Assembly (NCBI RefSeq): GCF_024734895.1
Contig: NZ_CP091430.1
Coordinates: 4,606,501-4,670,500 of the forward strand
Source of the DNA: Paenibacillus spongiae
GTDB taxonomy: Bacteria; Bacillota; Bacilli; Paenibacillales; Paenibacillaceae
Direction of reading: 5' to 3'
Length of the DNA stretch: 64,000 bases
Part shown: one piece after another, positions 1 to 8,594 of the stretch
Position numbering within the stretch: the first letter of the stretch is position 1
Layout: every line of letters begins with the position of its first letter
Notes under the pieces: model-generated
What the model was told of the DNA's origin: nothing
The model's input: the letters and a program-made list of their open reading frames with translations, nothing else
Database searches by the model: none
Program-made: the position numbers and the translations under genes

Positions 1-132
1 CGAGATAAGATCATCTGTTTTTTCGCGGGAGCGGTTATACACCGAAACGGTAAACCCTTTGCTTTCAATGTTGAGCGCCAGGTTTTTCCCCATGACGGCA
101 AGTCCGATTACACCGATTTGTTGTTTCGACAT
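1..132 (-). CDS. gnd: 6-phosphogluconate dehydrogenase, N-terminal part (truncated by window edge)
   Basis: Only the first 44 codons lie in the window; the gene continues beyond the left edge. The protein opens with [20 protein letters not shown], the Rossmann dinucleotide-binding motif (GxGxxG-like GLAVMG) typical of decarboxylating 6-phosphogluconate dehydrogenase, followed by VYNRS, the usual NADP-contact loop of this family. The enzyme oxidises 6-phosphogluconate to ribulose 5-phosphate in the cytosol. The ATG at 130-132 has a purine-rich GGATGG upstream. The gluconokinase gene directly upstream on the same strand, about 185 bases away, makes the substrate, so the two probably form a gluconate-use unit. 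Assignment to gnd (gntZ) is firm for the family; the isoform cannot be decided from this fragment. Confidence 0.85.
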   Translation of the reverse strand, partial: MSKQQIGVIGLAVMGKNLALNIESKGFTVSVYNRSREKTDDLIS

Positions 133-316
133 CTGGTTTCTTCCATCCTTTATCATATCGTTATAGTCTACAATACCCCTATTTTACTCTTTTTGATCGG
201 GAATGAAAACCATGCCTGAGAAAAATGTGAATTTTGGGCCGAACGACCCCTTAATCCCTGCGCTGCGGCCTCCCCGATCTTGGTGCATGGCTGCGGACTG
301 ACCGGCGGGCAAGCGA

Positions 317-1918
317 TCACGCATCGCTGCGGACGAGGCCGCGTTGATAGGCGGCGATGTCCGCGAATGCCGGCGCGAGCGCATCGTACAGCGAGCGGTA
401 GACCGGATAGAGGCGGTCGTAGACATCGGCCGCCTCACGCTGCGGCTCACGCCGGTCGGCGGTCTGCACGGCCGACGCGAGCCCGCGCAGGCTGCCCGCT
501 TCGCCCAGCGCCAGCAGGGCAAGCATGGCAGCTCCGATGGCCGAGGCTTCCTCGGTGTCCGCCAAGGTCACCGGACACCCGAATATATCGGCCATCAGCT
601 GGCGCAGCGCCGCGGAGCGGGCGAAGCCGCCGGAGGCGCGAATCTCGCGGAGCGGCCCGCCCGCAGTTGCGGCGACCGCTTCCGCCACCGCGCGCAGCCC
701 GAGGACGATGCCCTCGAGGCCGGCGCGGAGAAGATGCCGCCTGTCGTGTCCGAGCGACAGGCCGAAGAAGACGCCCCGCGCGTCTTCGTCCCAGTGCGGC
801 GCCCGCTCTCCCGCGAGATGCGCCAGGCACAATAGGCCGTCCGCTCCAGGCTTCGTTTCCATCGCGAGCGCAACAATCCGCTCGTAGGGATCAACCCCGC
901 TGCCCGCCGCATCTTGCGCATCGGCGGGTACTAGCTTGTCGCGCAGCCACCGAAGCACAACGCCTCCGCTGTTGACCGGTCCTCCCGAGAACCATAATCC
1001 GTCCGCGAGCTTGTAACAGAATAATCGTCCCTTCTCATCCGCAGCGGGGCGGTCCAGCCCGATGCGCACAGCGCCGCTCGTACCGACCGTTACGGCCGCG
1101 ACGCCTTCTTCCACCGCGCCTGCTCCGAGATTAGCCAGCACGCCGTCCGCCGCGCCGACGACAACCGGAATATCGGCAGGCAAACCAAGCGCATCGGCTG
1201 TCTCTTGCCGCATGCCCTTCAGCACATGTGTCGATGCCGCAAGGCGCGGAAGCCTTCCCGCATCAATGCCTGCAAGCGCAAGAGCCTCGCTGTCCCAGTC
1301 GCCCTCCAGCAAATTATATAATCCGGTTCCACCGGCAACGGATTCATCCATGATATAGGAGCCGCCAAACCAGCGGTAGAGGACGTATTCCTTCACCCCG
1401 ATAAAAGCATGCGCAGCTTGAAACGTAACGGGCTCATGATCGCGAAGCCACATTAATTTGCACAGGGGAGTCATCGCGTGGACAGGCACGCCGGTCCGTC
1501 TTGCAATTTCTGCAGCCTGTCCGCCGGATCGAAGAGCACCGGCATATGACGCCGCACGCAAGTCGGCCCATGTAATGAGTGCAGTAAGCGGCACGCCATC
1601 CGCGTCGACGGCCATTAAGCTGTGCATTGCTGAGCTGAACGATACGCCGATGATTTCATCCACAGAGACGGCATCCTGCTTCAGCAGAGCTCGTACAGAA
1701 GATTCTACGGCATCGGCTATGCGATCCGGATCCTGCTCGAAACGCCCCGGATACGGTTCGTTCAGCGGATATTCCACCGCCGCCTTCGCGATCACCGCTG
1801 TCATGTCCCCGCTTCCTTTGAGGATACCGGCATCTGCTGCCAGCACTTTGACGCTCGTCGTGCCAATATCGACGGCTATGATGATTTTACGGCCGCCACT
1901 GTTTGAGTTCCCGCTCAT
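317..1918 (-). CDS. gntK: Gluconokinase, FGGY carbohydrate kinase family
   Basis: The 533-residue protein has the FGGY-kinase layout: an N-terminal actin-like ATPase domain opening with AVDIGTTSVKVLAAD (phosphate-1 loop, about residues 15-30) and a C-terminal domain with TVGTSGAVRIG near residue 280 and ASGGFARSAALRQL near 430. It would phosphorylate gluconate to 6-phosphogluconate using ATP. Length is close to Bacillus GntK (about 513). The ATG has GGAGGAG 12 bases upstream. The neighbouring gene is 6-phosphogluconate dehydrogenase, which supports gluconate rather than xylulose or glycerol as substrate. The 3' half (about 320-1100) is much richer in GC than the 5' part and the surrounding genes. 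A different FGGY substrate remains possible. Confidence 0.82.
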   Translation of the reverse strand: MSGNSNSGGRKIIIAVDIGTTSVKVLAADAGILKGSGDMTAVIAKAAVEYPLNEPYPGRFEQDPDRIADAVESSVRALLKQDAVSVDEIIGVSFSSAMHSLMAVDADGVPLTALITWADLRAASYAGALRSGGQAAEIARRTGVPVHAMTPLCKLMWLRDHEPVTFQAAHAFIGVKEYVLYRWFGGSYIMDESVAGGTGLYNLLEGDWDSEALALAGIDAGRLPRLAASTHVLKGMRQETADALGLPADIPVVVGAADGVLANLGAGAVEEGVAAVTVGTSGAVRIGLDRPAADEKGRLFCYKLADGLWFSGGPVNSGGVVLRWLRDKLVPADAQDAAGSGVDPYERIVALAMETKPGADGLLCLAHLAGERAPHWDEDARGVFFGLSLGHDRRHLLRAGLEGIVLGLRAVAEAVAATAGGPLREIRASGGFARSAALRQLMADIFGCPVTLADTEEASAIGAAMLALLALGEAGSLRGLASAVQTADRREPQREAADVYDRLYPVYRSLYDALAPAFADIAAYQRGLVRSDA

Positions 1919-2040
1919 CCGAATCGATACACTCCTCCGAATAATTCCATTCTACAGAATGATTGCTTTGCTCTAGGAGCACGATCCCGTCAAGCCTCCG
2001 GCAGTGCCTGCAGCACCCGCCAAACCGCATTGCGGGAAAT

Positions 2041-2090
2041 ACCTAGCTAGGTTTGGCTATACTTTACCTGTACTTCAACTAGACTTCAAC
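2041..2090. promoter_or_regulatory. Palindrome and tandem direct repeat upstream of gluconokinase (candidate operator)
   Basis: A 12-base perfect palindrome ACCTAGCTAGGT lies at 2041-2052. Just beyond it are two copies of ACTTCAAC at 2072-2079 and 2083-2090, spaced 11 bases, about one helical turn. Both are in the intergenic region upstream of the gluconokinase gene, where a GntR-type or other regulator could bind. No regulator gene is adjacent, so the binding protein is unknown. Confidence 0.3.
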
Positions 2091-2162
2091 CCCTTGCATC
2101 TTGATCATAATATATTGTTACGTTTCGAACATGACGATATGAGGGCTGAGAGAAATCCGGAG

Positions 2163-2206
2163 AGAAAACAAATGAGCTCCCAGGCCTATGTTACCCGGAA
2201 GCTCAT
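2163..2206 (-). terminator. Rho-independent terminator of the 2234-2830 gene
   Basis: On the minus strand a 13-bp stem (ATGAGCT plus a GC-rich extension with two wobble pairs, closing on AGCTCAT) is followed by TTTGTTTTCTC. It sits just after the stop codon of the gene ending at 2234. The rest of the 315-base gap 1919-2233 holds only the repeats at 2041-2090. Confidence 0.75.
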
Positions 2207-2233
2207 CAATTTTGATTTATTACGGTGGAAATC

Positions 2234-2830
2234 TTACAACTCAAGCTGTATCATCTCAATTCTCAGCTGATTAAGACGTTCCGTGGACGACGATGCATCC
2301 TCCTCGCGCCCCTCCTGTATGGCTTCGTACAGAACCGAAAGCTCGTAATCCAACTCATAACGCAGTACCGCCGCACGCTCCTCCGCACGTTTGGATTGAA
2401 ACGCCTGGATCACTTCCTCTAACGTAACAAATGGCTTCTTCTGATAAATAATCCGATGTTCCATACCGGACACCTCCACCAGTCGTATGATCTCGCCAAA
2501 CATGATGCTTTCAATAACAATCTGACGGTCCCTGAACCGTTTGACGACCGCATGCCCGCGTGAATCATTAATCAGCTTCTCGATGAGCTCCGACAGTTTC
2601 TCGTCCTTAATGATATAATCGCCAACCATCTTATAACGGCTGCGAACACGCTGGAACCTGAGCTTGACGAGCTTTCGCCCGCTGCGGACGGAGATGAGAA
2701 AATAAACATCCGTTTCACTCCAATAGAGCGAGTACCCCTCTTGTATCAAATCCCGAATCAGATTTTGGATTTGCCGGCGGTCGAAACGCAGTTCCAAGTT
2801 GCAGTACTCCACCTCATGGCTCTTGTTCAC
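2234..2830 (-). CDS. Hypothetical protein of 198 residues
   Basis: I do not recognise a family. The open frame extends upstream to 2917, but a GTG at 2828-2830 is preceded by GAGGGAGGG with good spacing, so translation probably starts there and gives a protein beginning MNKSHEVEYCN. The product is soluble and charged, without signal peptide or membrane segment. The first half is rich in basic and beta-prone stretches (VYFLISVRSGRKLVKLRF). The last 50 residues look like a coiled coil, with Glu/Arg-rich heptads ending in ERLNQLRIEMIQLEL. It is a single-gene unit with its own terminator. Confidence 0.6.
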   Translation of the reverse strand: MNKSHEVEYCNLELRFDRRQIQNLIRDLIQEGYSLYWSETDVYFLISVRSGRKLVKLRFQRVRSRYKMVGDYIIKDEKLSELIEKLINDSRGHAVVKRFRDRQIVIESIMFGEIIRLVEVSGMEHRIIYQKKPFVTLEEVIQAFQSKRAEERAAVLRYELDYELSVLYEAIQEGREEDASSSTERLNQLRIEMIQLEL

Positions 2831-2976
2831 GGCAATCCCTCCCTCGTTTCTTATTGACCAAATGTTCTGAATATTCTCTCTTGTGATTATCTTATACTCC
2901 ATACTATGTAATGGCAACTTGGATTATTGACTATTTTTAACCTCGTCCTCATTTTTTGAATACAGAACCGGGAGGA

Positions 2977-3020
2977 AAATAAAAACCGCCCGTTCCTCAC
3001 CGGTGGTGACGTCGGACGGC
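2977..3020 (-). terminator. Rho-independent terminator of the 3047-3247 gene
   Basis: Read on the minus strand, a two-part stem (CCGTCCG with CGGGCGG, then TCACC with GGTGA) is followed by TTTTTATTTT. It lies 26 bases after the stop of the small membrane-protein gene. Confidence 0.75.
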
Positions 3021-3046
3021 TTGTGCGTTCATGCCTTATTCGGGCT

Positions 3047-3247
3047 TCAAACGAACCATTGATCGAGTATTAGCCAAAATGCAGCGCTGCTTACAACAGC
3101 CCCCGCAAAGCTGTACCAGCCTACCCGCCGGCGCTGCTGGAACATCTGCAGAATACCAAAGCTGAGCAGTGAGAAAATGAGCAAAATGAACACGGCGCCC
3201 GTAATAAACAAGCCCGTGGATACGCTGCTGACATCAACCAGTGTCAA
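3047..3247 (-). CDS. Small membrane protein, hypothetical
   Basis: A 66-residue protein with two predicted membrane helices, one around GLFITGAVFILLIFSLLSFG and one around GWYSFAGAVVSSAAFWLIL, joined by a short basic loop (QQRRR) that should face the cytoplasm. Translation probably starts at the TTG at 3245-3247, which has AAGGGAG eight bases upstream; an in-frame GTG at 3254-3256 overlaps that ribosome site and is less likely. A TGGCAG-N17-TATAAT promoter lies just upstream and a clear terminator downstream, so this is a monocistronic gene. I recognise no family. Confidence 0.6.
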   Translation of the reverse strand: MTLVDVSSVSTGLFITGAVFILLIFSLLSFGILQMFQQRRRVGWYSFAGAVVSSAAFWLILDQWFV

Positions 3248-3281
3248 GCGAAACACTCCCTTAGTGAAAGTCTATATACGC

Positions 3282-3310
3282 ATTATAAGGGAATCCGCGC
3301 CGCACTGCCA
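3282..3310 (-). promoter_or_regulatory. SigmaA-type promoter for the small membrane protein
   Basis: Minus-strand TATAAT at 3282-3287 with TGGCAG 17 bases further upstream (3305-3310). It is correctly placed 35 bases ahead of the proposed TTG start at 3247. Confidence 0.5.
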
Positions 3311-3566
3311 GCAGAGCCATTTGGAAAAAACGGACAAATTCGTGACAATAACTTGACATTATTATCGGCCCTCCAACGACTCCCTGGCAGATACCAGAAC
3401 CGTAAGGCCGATGCCTATGCAGCGCATGGCCTTTCTCACTTGCGTAAGCGTGCATAGGCATATGCACCGGTACAAACGTCCAATCGAATTGCCTATCCGC
3501 ACCATACATTAAAAGTGTGATAGTAACCCAATCACAACAACTCAACAACCACAGGAGGTATGTACA

Positions 3567-3704
3567 GTGGGCTATCCTGTAGCGGGCGCCGGTTATGGAC
3601 CGGCAGGCGGATACGGATGCAACAATATTTTATGGACGGGTGCAGGCGTCATTCTCGTTCTTTTCATTCTGCTCGTTATCGTTCTGCGCGGCGGATTCTG
3701 GTAA
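3567..3704 (+). CDS. YjcZ-like small sporulation-type peptide
   Basis: A 45-residue peptide: a Gly/Tyr/Ala-rich head (MGYPVAGAGYGPAGGYG), then one membrane helix (VILVLFILLVIVL) and a RGGFW tail. This layout, a glycine/tyrosine-rich start and a VLFILLVIV helix near the C-terminus, is that of the YjcZ family of tiny proteins found in spore formers. The start is GTG with a perfect AGGAGG (3553-3558) eight bases upstream. A CATACATTA (3503-3511) matches the -10 form used by mother-cell sporulation sigma factors (CATAnnnTA), which would fit, although the -35 is unclear. An intrinsic terminator follows 31 bases after the stop. Role in the cell is unknown. Confidence 0.7.
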   Translation: MGYPVAGAGYGPAGGYGCNNILWTGAGVILVLFILLVIVLRGGFW

Positions 3705-3735
3705 GCTGACAGAACTTGAACAAACCGAAGGACAG

Positions 3736-3772
3736 AGGTTGAGCTAAGGGATCACTCCGCTCAACCTTTTTA
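3736..3772 (+). terminator. Rho-independent terminator after the YjcZ-like gene
   Basis: AGGTTGAGC and GCTCAACCT form a perfect 9-bp stem at 3736-3766, followed by TTTTTAC. Confidence 0.8.
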
Positions 3773-3924
3773 CATTTTAGCCTCTTCGTCATGCAGAAGA
3801 ATTAAGCTTCTAGTTCCCTCCGACCGTTACGGGCATGACATTGTAAGAGCCGCCAAACTGTAACGAACGCATTTCGAATTTATTGGGTGCCGATGAATGG
3901 TCCAAGCACTGGATATAAACGTAG

Positions 3925-3984
3925 ACAAAAAACCGTCCCTTCGAAAATGGCGGATCATGATCCCCATCAGCGGAAAGACGGTTT
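3925..3984 (-). terminator. Terminator of the glycogen operon (branched stem)
   Basis: On the minus strand AAACCGTC pairs with GACGGTTT and is followed by six T; the loop holds the self-complementary GGATCATGATCC, which could form an inner hairpin. It lies 43 bases after the stop of the GH15 gene, the last gene of the glg operon. Confidence 0.65.
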
Positions 3985-4026
3985 CTTATCGTTTCACCGC
4001 CGCCACGGAGCAATCACGGGGATCGT

Positions 4027-5994
4027 TCACGGCGAAGCGGTTAAAGCCTTAAACTTGGCTGCATATTTACAGACGGTCTGGACGAACGTTGCATGCGACC
4101 ATGTGAGCGGCGCAACCGATATCGGGCTCCCGTCGATCGGATGGAGCTGCTCCGGCAATATGCCGCTGGAAAGCGCCTGGCAGGCCACCCACTCGAGCGT
4201 GCGTCTCGGCGCTTCCAAATCGCATAGTCCCGCCGCTGACTCGATTTCGTAATTGGCCGCCCACAATGTGCAGATGATCCAGGGATTGCCCGGTATAAGC
4301 TCGGTATCACCCGATTGCTGGAAGTAATAATCATTCGTATACCGCGCAATTCCTCCGATATCCGTCTGGATTGTCAGGCCCTTCTTAATAGCCTCCATAG
4401 TACGCGCCACCCGGCTGTCGCCCGCTGGAAGCACGCCAAATTCCCATATCCCGAACAAACTGCTCTCGAGCGTCATATCCTTGATCCATCGGCCGTCCTG
4501 CTGAATAAGACCGCGTGCGAACCGCCCTGCTTCCTCATCCCACAGATGCGTGATCATCCCCTGCCTTATCTCCTTGGCCGCATTGCGCAAATAATCGCTT
4601 CGATCATAGTCGCCGAACAGCTCGGTAAAGAAGGCTCCGGCCATTAGACCGCCGTAAACGGATGCTGCCGTATAGGTCCAGATTCCGTAGCGTTCCTCCC
4701 ACAGATCATAGCTCGGTTTCGGCAGCGAAAGCTCTTCTTCTATGTATTCGCTGAGAAAGGCGGAGCCTTTGCGGATCAAATTGTTATACAGCGACTGCGG
4801 CAGCTCGATCACATGGTGGCGCCGATAATCGTTCCATAACGCCAGCAGCACGAGCGCCGTTTCATCCTCTTGAATCGGCAGCCTTCGACTCCCATGTACG
4901 ATATAGGGATGCCAGCTGGAGCCGACCGTTCCATCCGGATTATATTTATGGTACAAGAAGCCTTCCGGCGACAGCGTACGTGCGCAGAATTGGAAGAATG
5001 GCGCGATGACGCTTTGAAATCCGGCCATCGACATCGCATCGGCTATAAGCGCTCCGTCCCTGGGCCACATATAGCTGTAATGATCCCGGTTATATTGCAA
5101 AATATCCGTATCGTTCGCAGCAATGATCGCTCCGCGTTCATCGGTTTGCGTCCGTACCAGCAGCAGGCTTAGCCGGAACATGCGGGACACCTCCGGCGGC
5201 AGATCGCCCAGGTCAGACTCCGCCCGGTGCAGCCAGTGCTTCCAATATACGACGATGCGGCTGAGAAGCTTCTCCGGATGATGCTCCTGAACATACTGAT
5301 TGAGCGCCTTGACCTCTTCCAAACCATTGCCGATCGACATCCAATAATAAACCGACTTTTCACCACCTGCGGGAACAATAGTGCGGAAGCAAATCGTGCT
5401 GTCTACCGAGCCCTGAGCGATTGCATTGCCCATCAGCGTTCCGTCTTCAGCATCCCGCCAAGTCCCTTCTGCAGACTGAAACCGCTTGATGCCCGTCGTG
5501 TACTGCATCATTCCGCCTTCGTCCGAGAACCCGTTAAACATAAAATAAGATGAACGTTTATAATGAAACAGCGTATTGTTGTCCGGATAATAGGCAGCCG
5601 TATCGCCGACCTCCGAGCCGTCGATCATTAAATCTTGATGAAAAAAAAGCCGGAATTCCCTGGCTTCCGGCGAAAGGCTTCGAATGGCGACTCTTTTCAG
5701 ATAGATACATTCCCTCTGGTGAATGCCGTCGTTCATATGCAGCTCCACGCCGAGCCGTTCGTTGACCGCCATAACATTCGTGACAAGCGAATCTTCGATA
5801 TAGCTCAAGTCGAAATGCCAGTCCGGCTCATCCAGCCAAGAGAAAACGCCGCTTACCCAGATTCCGATACGGCAGTATTGACCGCCGACATGATTGAGCT
5901 GTCCCACGTAGGGATAATAGATATCGCGGATATAACAATTCCGATCCAGATTGACCAGCAGCTTGCCGTTGCCGATTACGAGATGACGGGCCAT
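4027..5994 (-). CDS. Glycoside hydrolase family 15 (glucoamylase/glucodextranase type)
   Basis: A 655-residue cytoplasmic protein starting at the ATG at 5994 (AAGGAG upstream); the longer frame lacks a ribosome site. It has the bacterial/archaeal GH15 layout: N-terminal beta-sandwich (about residues 1-260, with IGNGKLLVNLD and YIRDIYYPYVG) and C-terminal (alpha/alpha)6 barrel with YMWPRDGALIADAMSM near 315, QEDETALVLLALW, and DLWEERYGIWTYT near 435, which carries the usual catalytic-acid Glu. Near the C-terminus, where canonical glucoamylases read WSHAE with the base Glu, this protein has WSHAT, so activity or specificity may differ. It overlaps the end of glgA by 19 bases and takes the place of glgP, suggesting hydrolytic release of glucose from glycogen or maltodextrin. 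Confidence 0.82.
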   Translation of the reverse strand: MARHLVIGNGKLLVNLDRNCYIRDIYYPYVGQLNHVGGQYCRIGIWVSGVFSWLDEPDWHFDLSYIEDSLVTNVMAVNERLGVELHMNDGIHQRECIYLKRVAIRSLSPEAREFRLFFHQDLMIDGSEVGDTAAYYPDNNTLFHYKRSSYFMFNGFSDEGGMMQYTTGIKRFQSAEGTWRDAEDGTLMGNAIAQGSVDSTICFRTIVPAGGEKSVYYWMSIGNGLEEVKALNQYVQEHHPEKLLSRIVVYWKHWLHRAESDLGDLPPEVSRMFRLSLLLVRTQTDERGAIIAANDTDILQYNRDHYSYMWPRDGALIADAMSMAGFQSVIAPFFQFCARTLSPEGFLYHKYNPDGTVGSSWHPYIVHGSRRLPIQEDETALVLLALWNDYRRHHVIELPQSLYNNLIRKGSAFLSEYIEEELSLPKPSYDLWEERYGIWTYTAASVYGGLMAGAFFTELFGDYDRSDYLRNAAKEIRQGMITHLWDEEAGRFARGLIQQDGRWIKDMTLESSLFGIWEFGVLPAGDSRVARTMEAIKKGLTIQTDIGGIARYTNDYYFQQSGDTELIPGNPWIICTLWAANYEIESAAGLCDLEAPRRTLEWVACQALSSGILPEQLHPIDGSPISVAPLTWSHATFVQTVCKYAAKFKALTASP

Positions 5995-7442
5995 GTAATG
6001 CTCTCCTTTCGTTTCGACAGAAGACCGGCATATACAGACATATAGGCTCGCGCGGATTGGTCCCAACTGCAATCGCTCTTGCCGCCGTTAGCGACGATCG
6101 TTTCCCAGACGTGTTCGTCCCGGTAGCAATCCAGCGCTCTTCGAACCGTATACAACATATCATCCGCATTATAATGCGCGAAGCTAAAGCCGTTCCCTTC
6201 TCCCGTGTTCTCATTGTACGCGAGCACCGTATCCTTCAGACCGCCAGTTTCGCGGACAATCGGCACGGAGCGGTAGCGGAGCGCGATAAGCTGGCTGAGT
6301 CCGCACGGTTCGAACGACGAGGGCATCAGATACATATCGCTGCCGGCATAGATCCTCCTCGCCAAGGCATCGTTAAAGCCCAGCCATACCTTCACTTTAT
6401 CCGGCCATCGCTCTGTCGCATTCCGGAACACATACTCATAATGGGGATCTCCGGAGCCAAGCACAACCAGCTGCATATCCTCCTCGGCCAGCGATTCCAG
6501 GACGGCCTCCACAAGGTAGAAGCCCTTCTGATCCACCAGCCGCGAAACAACGCCGATGAGCGGAGTCTCTGCCGATTCCGGCAGACCGAGCTCCCGCTGC
6601 AGGGCCAGCTTGTTCTTGCGCTTGCGCGTTAATGAATTGCGATACGGGAACTCGAGCGCCGGATCAGCCATCGGATCGAACGATTCGGTATCGATGCCGT
6701 TGACAATGCCGCTCAAATCGGCGGACCGGTAACGCAGCAAGCCGTCCAGCCTCTCCCCGTATGAATCGGTTTGAATCTCCCGGGCATAAGTCGGGCTGAC
6801 CGTCGTCAGCTTGTCCGCATAGAGAAGCGCCCCTTTCATGCAGCTTCCGGCCCCGTAGAACTCAAGGCCGTCCGAGCCGAACAGCTCCCCTCCGGCACCA
6901 AGCAAATCCATTAGAAGCTCGATACCGAATACGCCTTGGTATTTCATATTGTGAATCGTGTATACGGTGGCAATATCCCTGCAAGCAGGATCATGCTGGT
7001 ATCGGGTTTTAAGCAGAAATGGAATCAAGCCTGTCTGCCAATCGTGACAATGCAGCAGCTCCGGCCGATAATCCATGTAGATCAAGGATTCCAGCACGGC
7101 GAGGGAGAAGAAGACGAATCTCTCGGCGTCGTCGCCATAACCGTAAATACCGTCACCGCGCTTGAAATAGAATTCATTGTCGATGAAATAATAGATTATG
7201 CCTTCTACCTCCGCCTTCTTCAGCCCGCAGTACTGCGTCCTCCAACCGACTCCAACCGTAAATGTCGCGACCGTTTCCATTCGTTCGATAACCGACTGGG
7301 GGATGCTTGCGTATTTCGGAATCATGACCCTGACTTCCGCCCCGCGGTCCCGCAAAGCCTTAGGCAAAGAACCGGCTACGTCGGCCAAACCGCCCGTTTT
7401 GACGAGCGGCACCGCTTCCGATGCGACGAACAACAGTTTCAT
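5976..7442 (-). CDS. glgA: Glycogen synthase (ADP-glucose)
   Basis: The 488-residue protein is a GT5 glycogen synthase that extends alpha-1,4-glucan from ADP-glucose in the cytosol. It opens with MKLLFVASEAVPLVKTGGLA, containing the KTGGLADV motif that binds the ADP-glucose phosphates, and has PSSFEPCGLSQLIALRY near residue 375 with the conserved Glu of GT-B retaining enzymes. Length is close to B. subtilis GlgA (484). The ATG has AGGAGG seven bases upstream. It follows glgD by 39 bases and overlaps the GH15 start, so it is translated within the glg operon. Confidence 0.95.
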   Translation of the reverse strand: MKLLFVASEAVPLVKTGGLADVAGSLPKALRDRGAEVRVMIPKYASIPQSVIERMETVATFTVGVGWRTQYCGLKKAEVEGIIYYFIDNEFYFKRGDGIYGYGDDAERFVFFSLAVLESLIYMDYRPELLHCHDWQTGLIPFLLKTRYQHDPACRDIATVYTIHNMKYQGVFGIELLMDLLGAGGELFGSDGLEFYGAGSCMKGALLYADKLTTVSPTYAREIQTDSYGERLDGLLRYRSADLSGIVNGIDTESFDPMADPALEFPYRNSLTRKRKNKLALQRELGLPESAETPLIGVVSRLVDQKGFYLVEAVLESLAEEDMQLVVLGSGDPHYEYVFRNATERWPDKVKVWLGFNDALARRIYAGSDMYLMPSSFEPCGLSQLIALRYRSVPIVRETGGLKDTVLAYNENTGEGNGFSFAHYNADDMLYTVRRALDCYRDEHVWETIVANGGKSDCSWDQSARAYMSVYAGLLSKRKESITWPVIS

Positions 7443-7481
7443 GCAATAACCTCCTGATCGTAATTATTATGCAGGTCTCAA

Positions 7482-8594
7482 TCAGATAACCTTCCTTTTC
7501 ATGGCAAGAAACGGAGATAAGTCTGTGCCGCGAATGTCCCGTTCCGGAATAATGAAGACGTCTTTGTCAAGAATGACATGGTCGACGCTGCTGTCCTCGC
7601 CGATAACCCCGTTCTGCATGACGATACTATTGCGTACGACAGCGCCTTTGCGTACATGCACGCCTCGGAACAGGATGCTATTCACGACCGTCCCTTCGAT
7701 GATGCAGCCATTGGCAATCAGAGAATTGCTCGTCATGGCCCCCTCCGCATAACGGGCAGGTGGCTCATCCTTCACCTTCGTGTAGAGTGCGCCAGGCTCG
7801 AAGAACAGCTTTCGGTATATGTCCGGACGAAGCAGCTGCATACTGTTCTGATAATAGCTCGATATCGTATTAACGACGCCCAGATATCCCCCGTAGAGAT
7901 AGCTCTGCACATGCAGTTCATCCAGCCGGGTCATAATCGCATGGCGGACCAGATGATCCTGCCCCTGCGCAAGCGATGTCTCCACAAGCTCCAGAAGAAG
8001 ATCCTTGCGCATAATGTACATCTCCATGGAAACCAGGTCGCTCTGCATGCGTCCATAATGGTCCTGCATAGCGGTTACGCGTCCCTGACCGTTCACTTCC
8101 ACCTTGCGCGCCATGCCGCCGAACAATTCCGTTTGCTCCTTGCAGACGAGCGTTATATCGGCGCCGGTAGCCTTATGCTGAGCCAGAACAGGTTCGAAAT
8201 CGATATTGCAAACCATATGGCTGCGGGTAATCACCACATAATCGAGCGAGCTTCGCGTGAAGTAATCCCGGTTCTGAAAGAAATGAAAGAGGTCGCCCCG
8301 CCTTACTTCATTAATGTCGTCCGTGACGGGCGGGAGAACAAACAAGCCGCCTTGCCGGTGATTCAAATCCCAGCTCTTGCCGGATCCGAGATGGTCCATC
8401 AAGGAACGGAATTTCGTATGCGCAAATACAGCCACCTTCGTAATTCCGGAATTAACCATGCCCGACAGCACAAAATCGATCAGCCTGTACCTCGAGCCGA
8501 ATGGAACCGATGCCGTACAGCGACCGGCGGTCAGCGATTCCATTTCGTCCGATTCATGAATCAGATTGATGACGCCAAGCACATTCGTATTCAT
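7482..8594 (-). CDS. glgD: Glucose-1-phosphate adenylyltransferase, GlgD subunit
   Basis: A 370-residue GlgC paralogue of the Firmicutes GlgD type. It has the nucleotidyltransferase fold ([23 protein letters not shown] at residues 28-50) and a C-terminal left-handed beta helix ([17 protein letters not shown]). Unlike GlgC it lacks the GGxGxRL nucleotide loop at the N-terminus: the start reads [19 protein letters not shown]. In other Firmicutes GlgD raises the activity of GlgC as a hetero-oligomer rather than acting alone. The start ATG overlaps the glgC stop by four bases, which suits stoichiometric production of the two subunits. Confidence 0.92.
   Translation of the reverse strand: MNTNVLGVINLIHESDEMESLTAGRCTASVPFGSRYRLIDFVLSGMVNSGITKVAVFAHTKFRSLMDHLGSGKSWDLNHRQGGLFVLPPVTDDINEVRRGDLFHFFQNRDYFTRSSLDYVVITRSHMVCNIDFEPVLAQHKATGADITLVCKEQTELFGGMARKVEVNGQGRVTAMQDHYGRMQSDLVSMEMYIMRKDLLLELVETSLAQGQDHLVRHAIMTRLDELHVQSYLYGGYLGVVNTISSYYQNSMQLLRPDIYRKLFFEPGALYTKVKDEPPARYAEGAMTSNSLIANGCIIEGTVVNSILFRGVHVRKGAVVRNSIVMQNGVIGEDSSVDHVILDKDVFIIPERDIRGTDLSPFLAMKRKVI

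Noticed and set aside
280-975. 231-codon Arg/Pro-rich open frame on the plus strand
   Set aside because: Falls in the GC-rich end of gluconokinase, where stop codons are rare in every frame.
3261-3548. 95-codon minus-strand open frame
   Set aside because: Covers the promoter regions of two small genes, has no ribosome site and no protein-like pattern.
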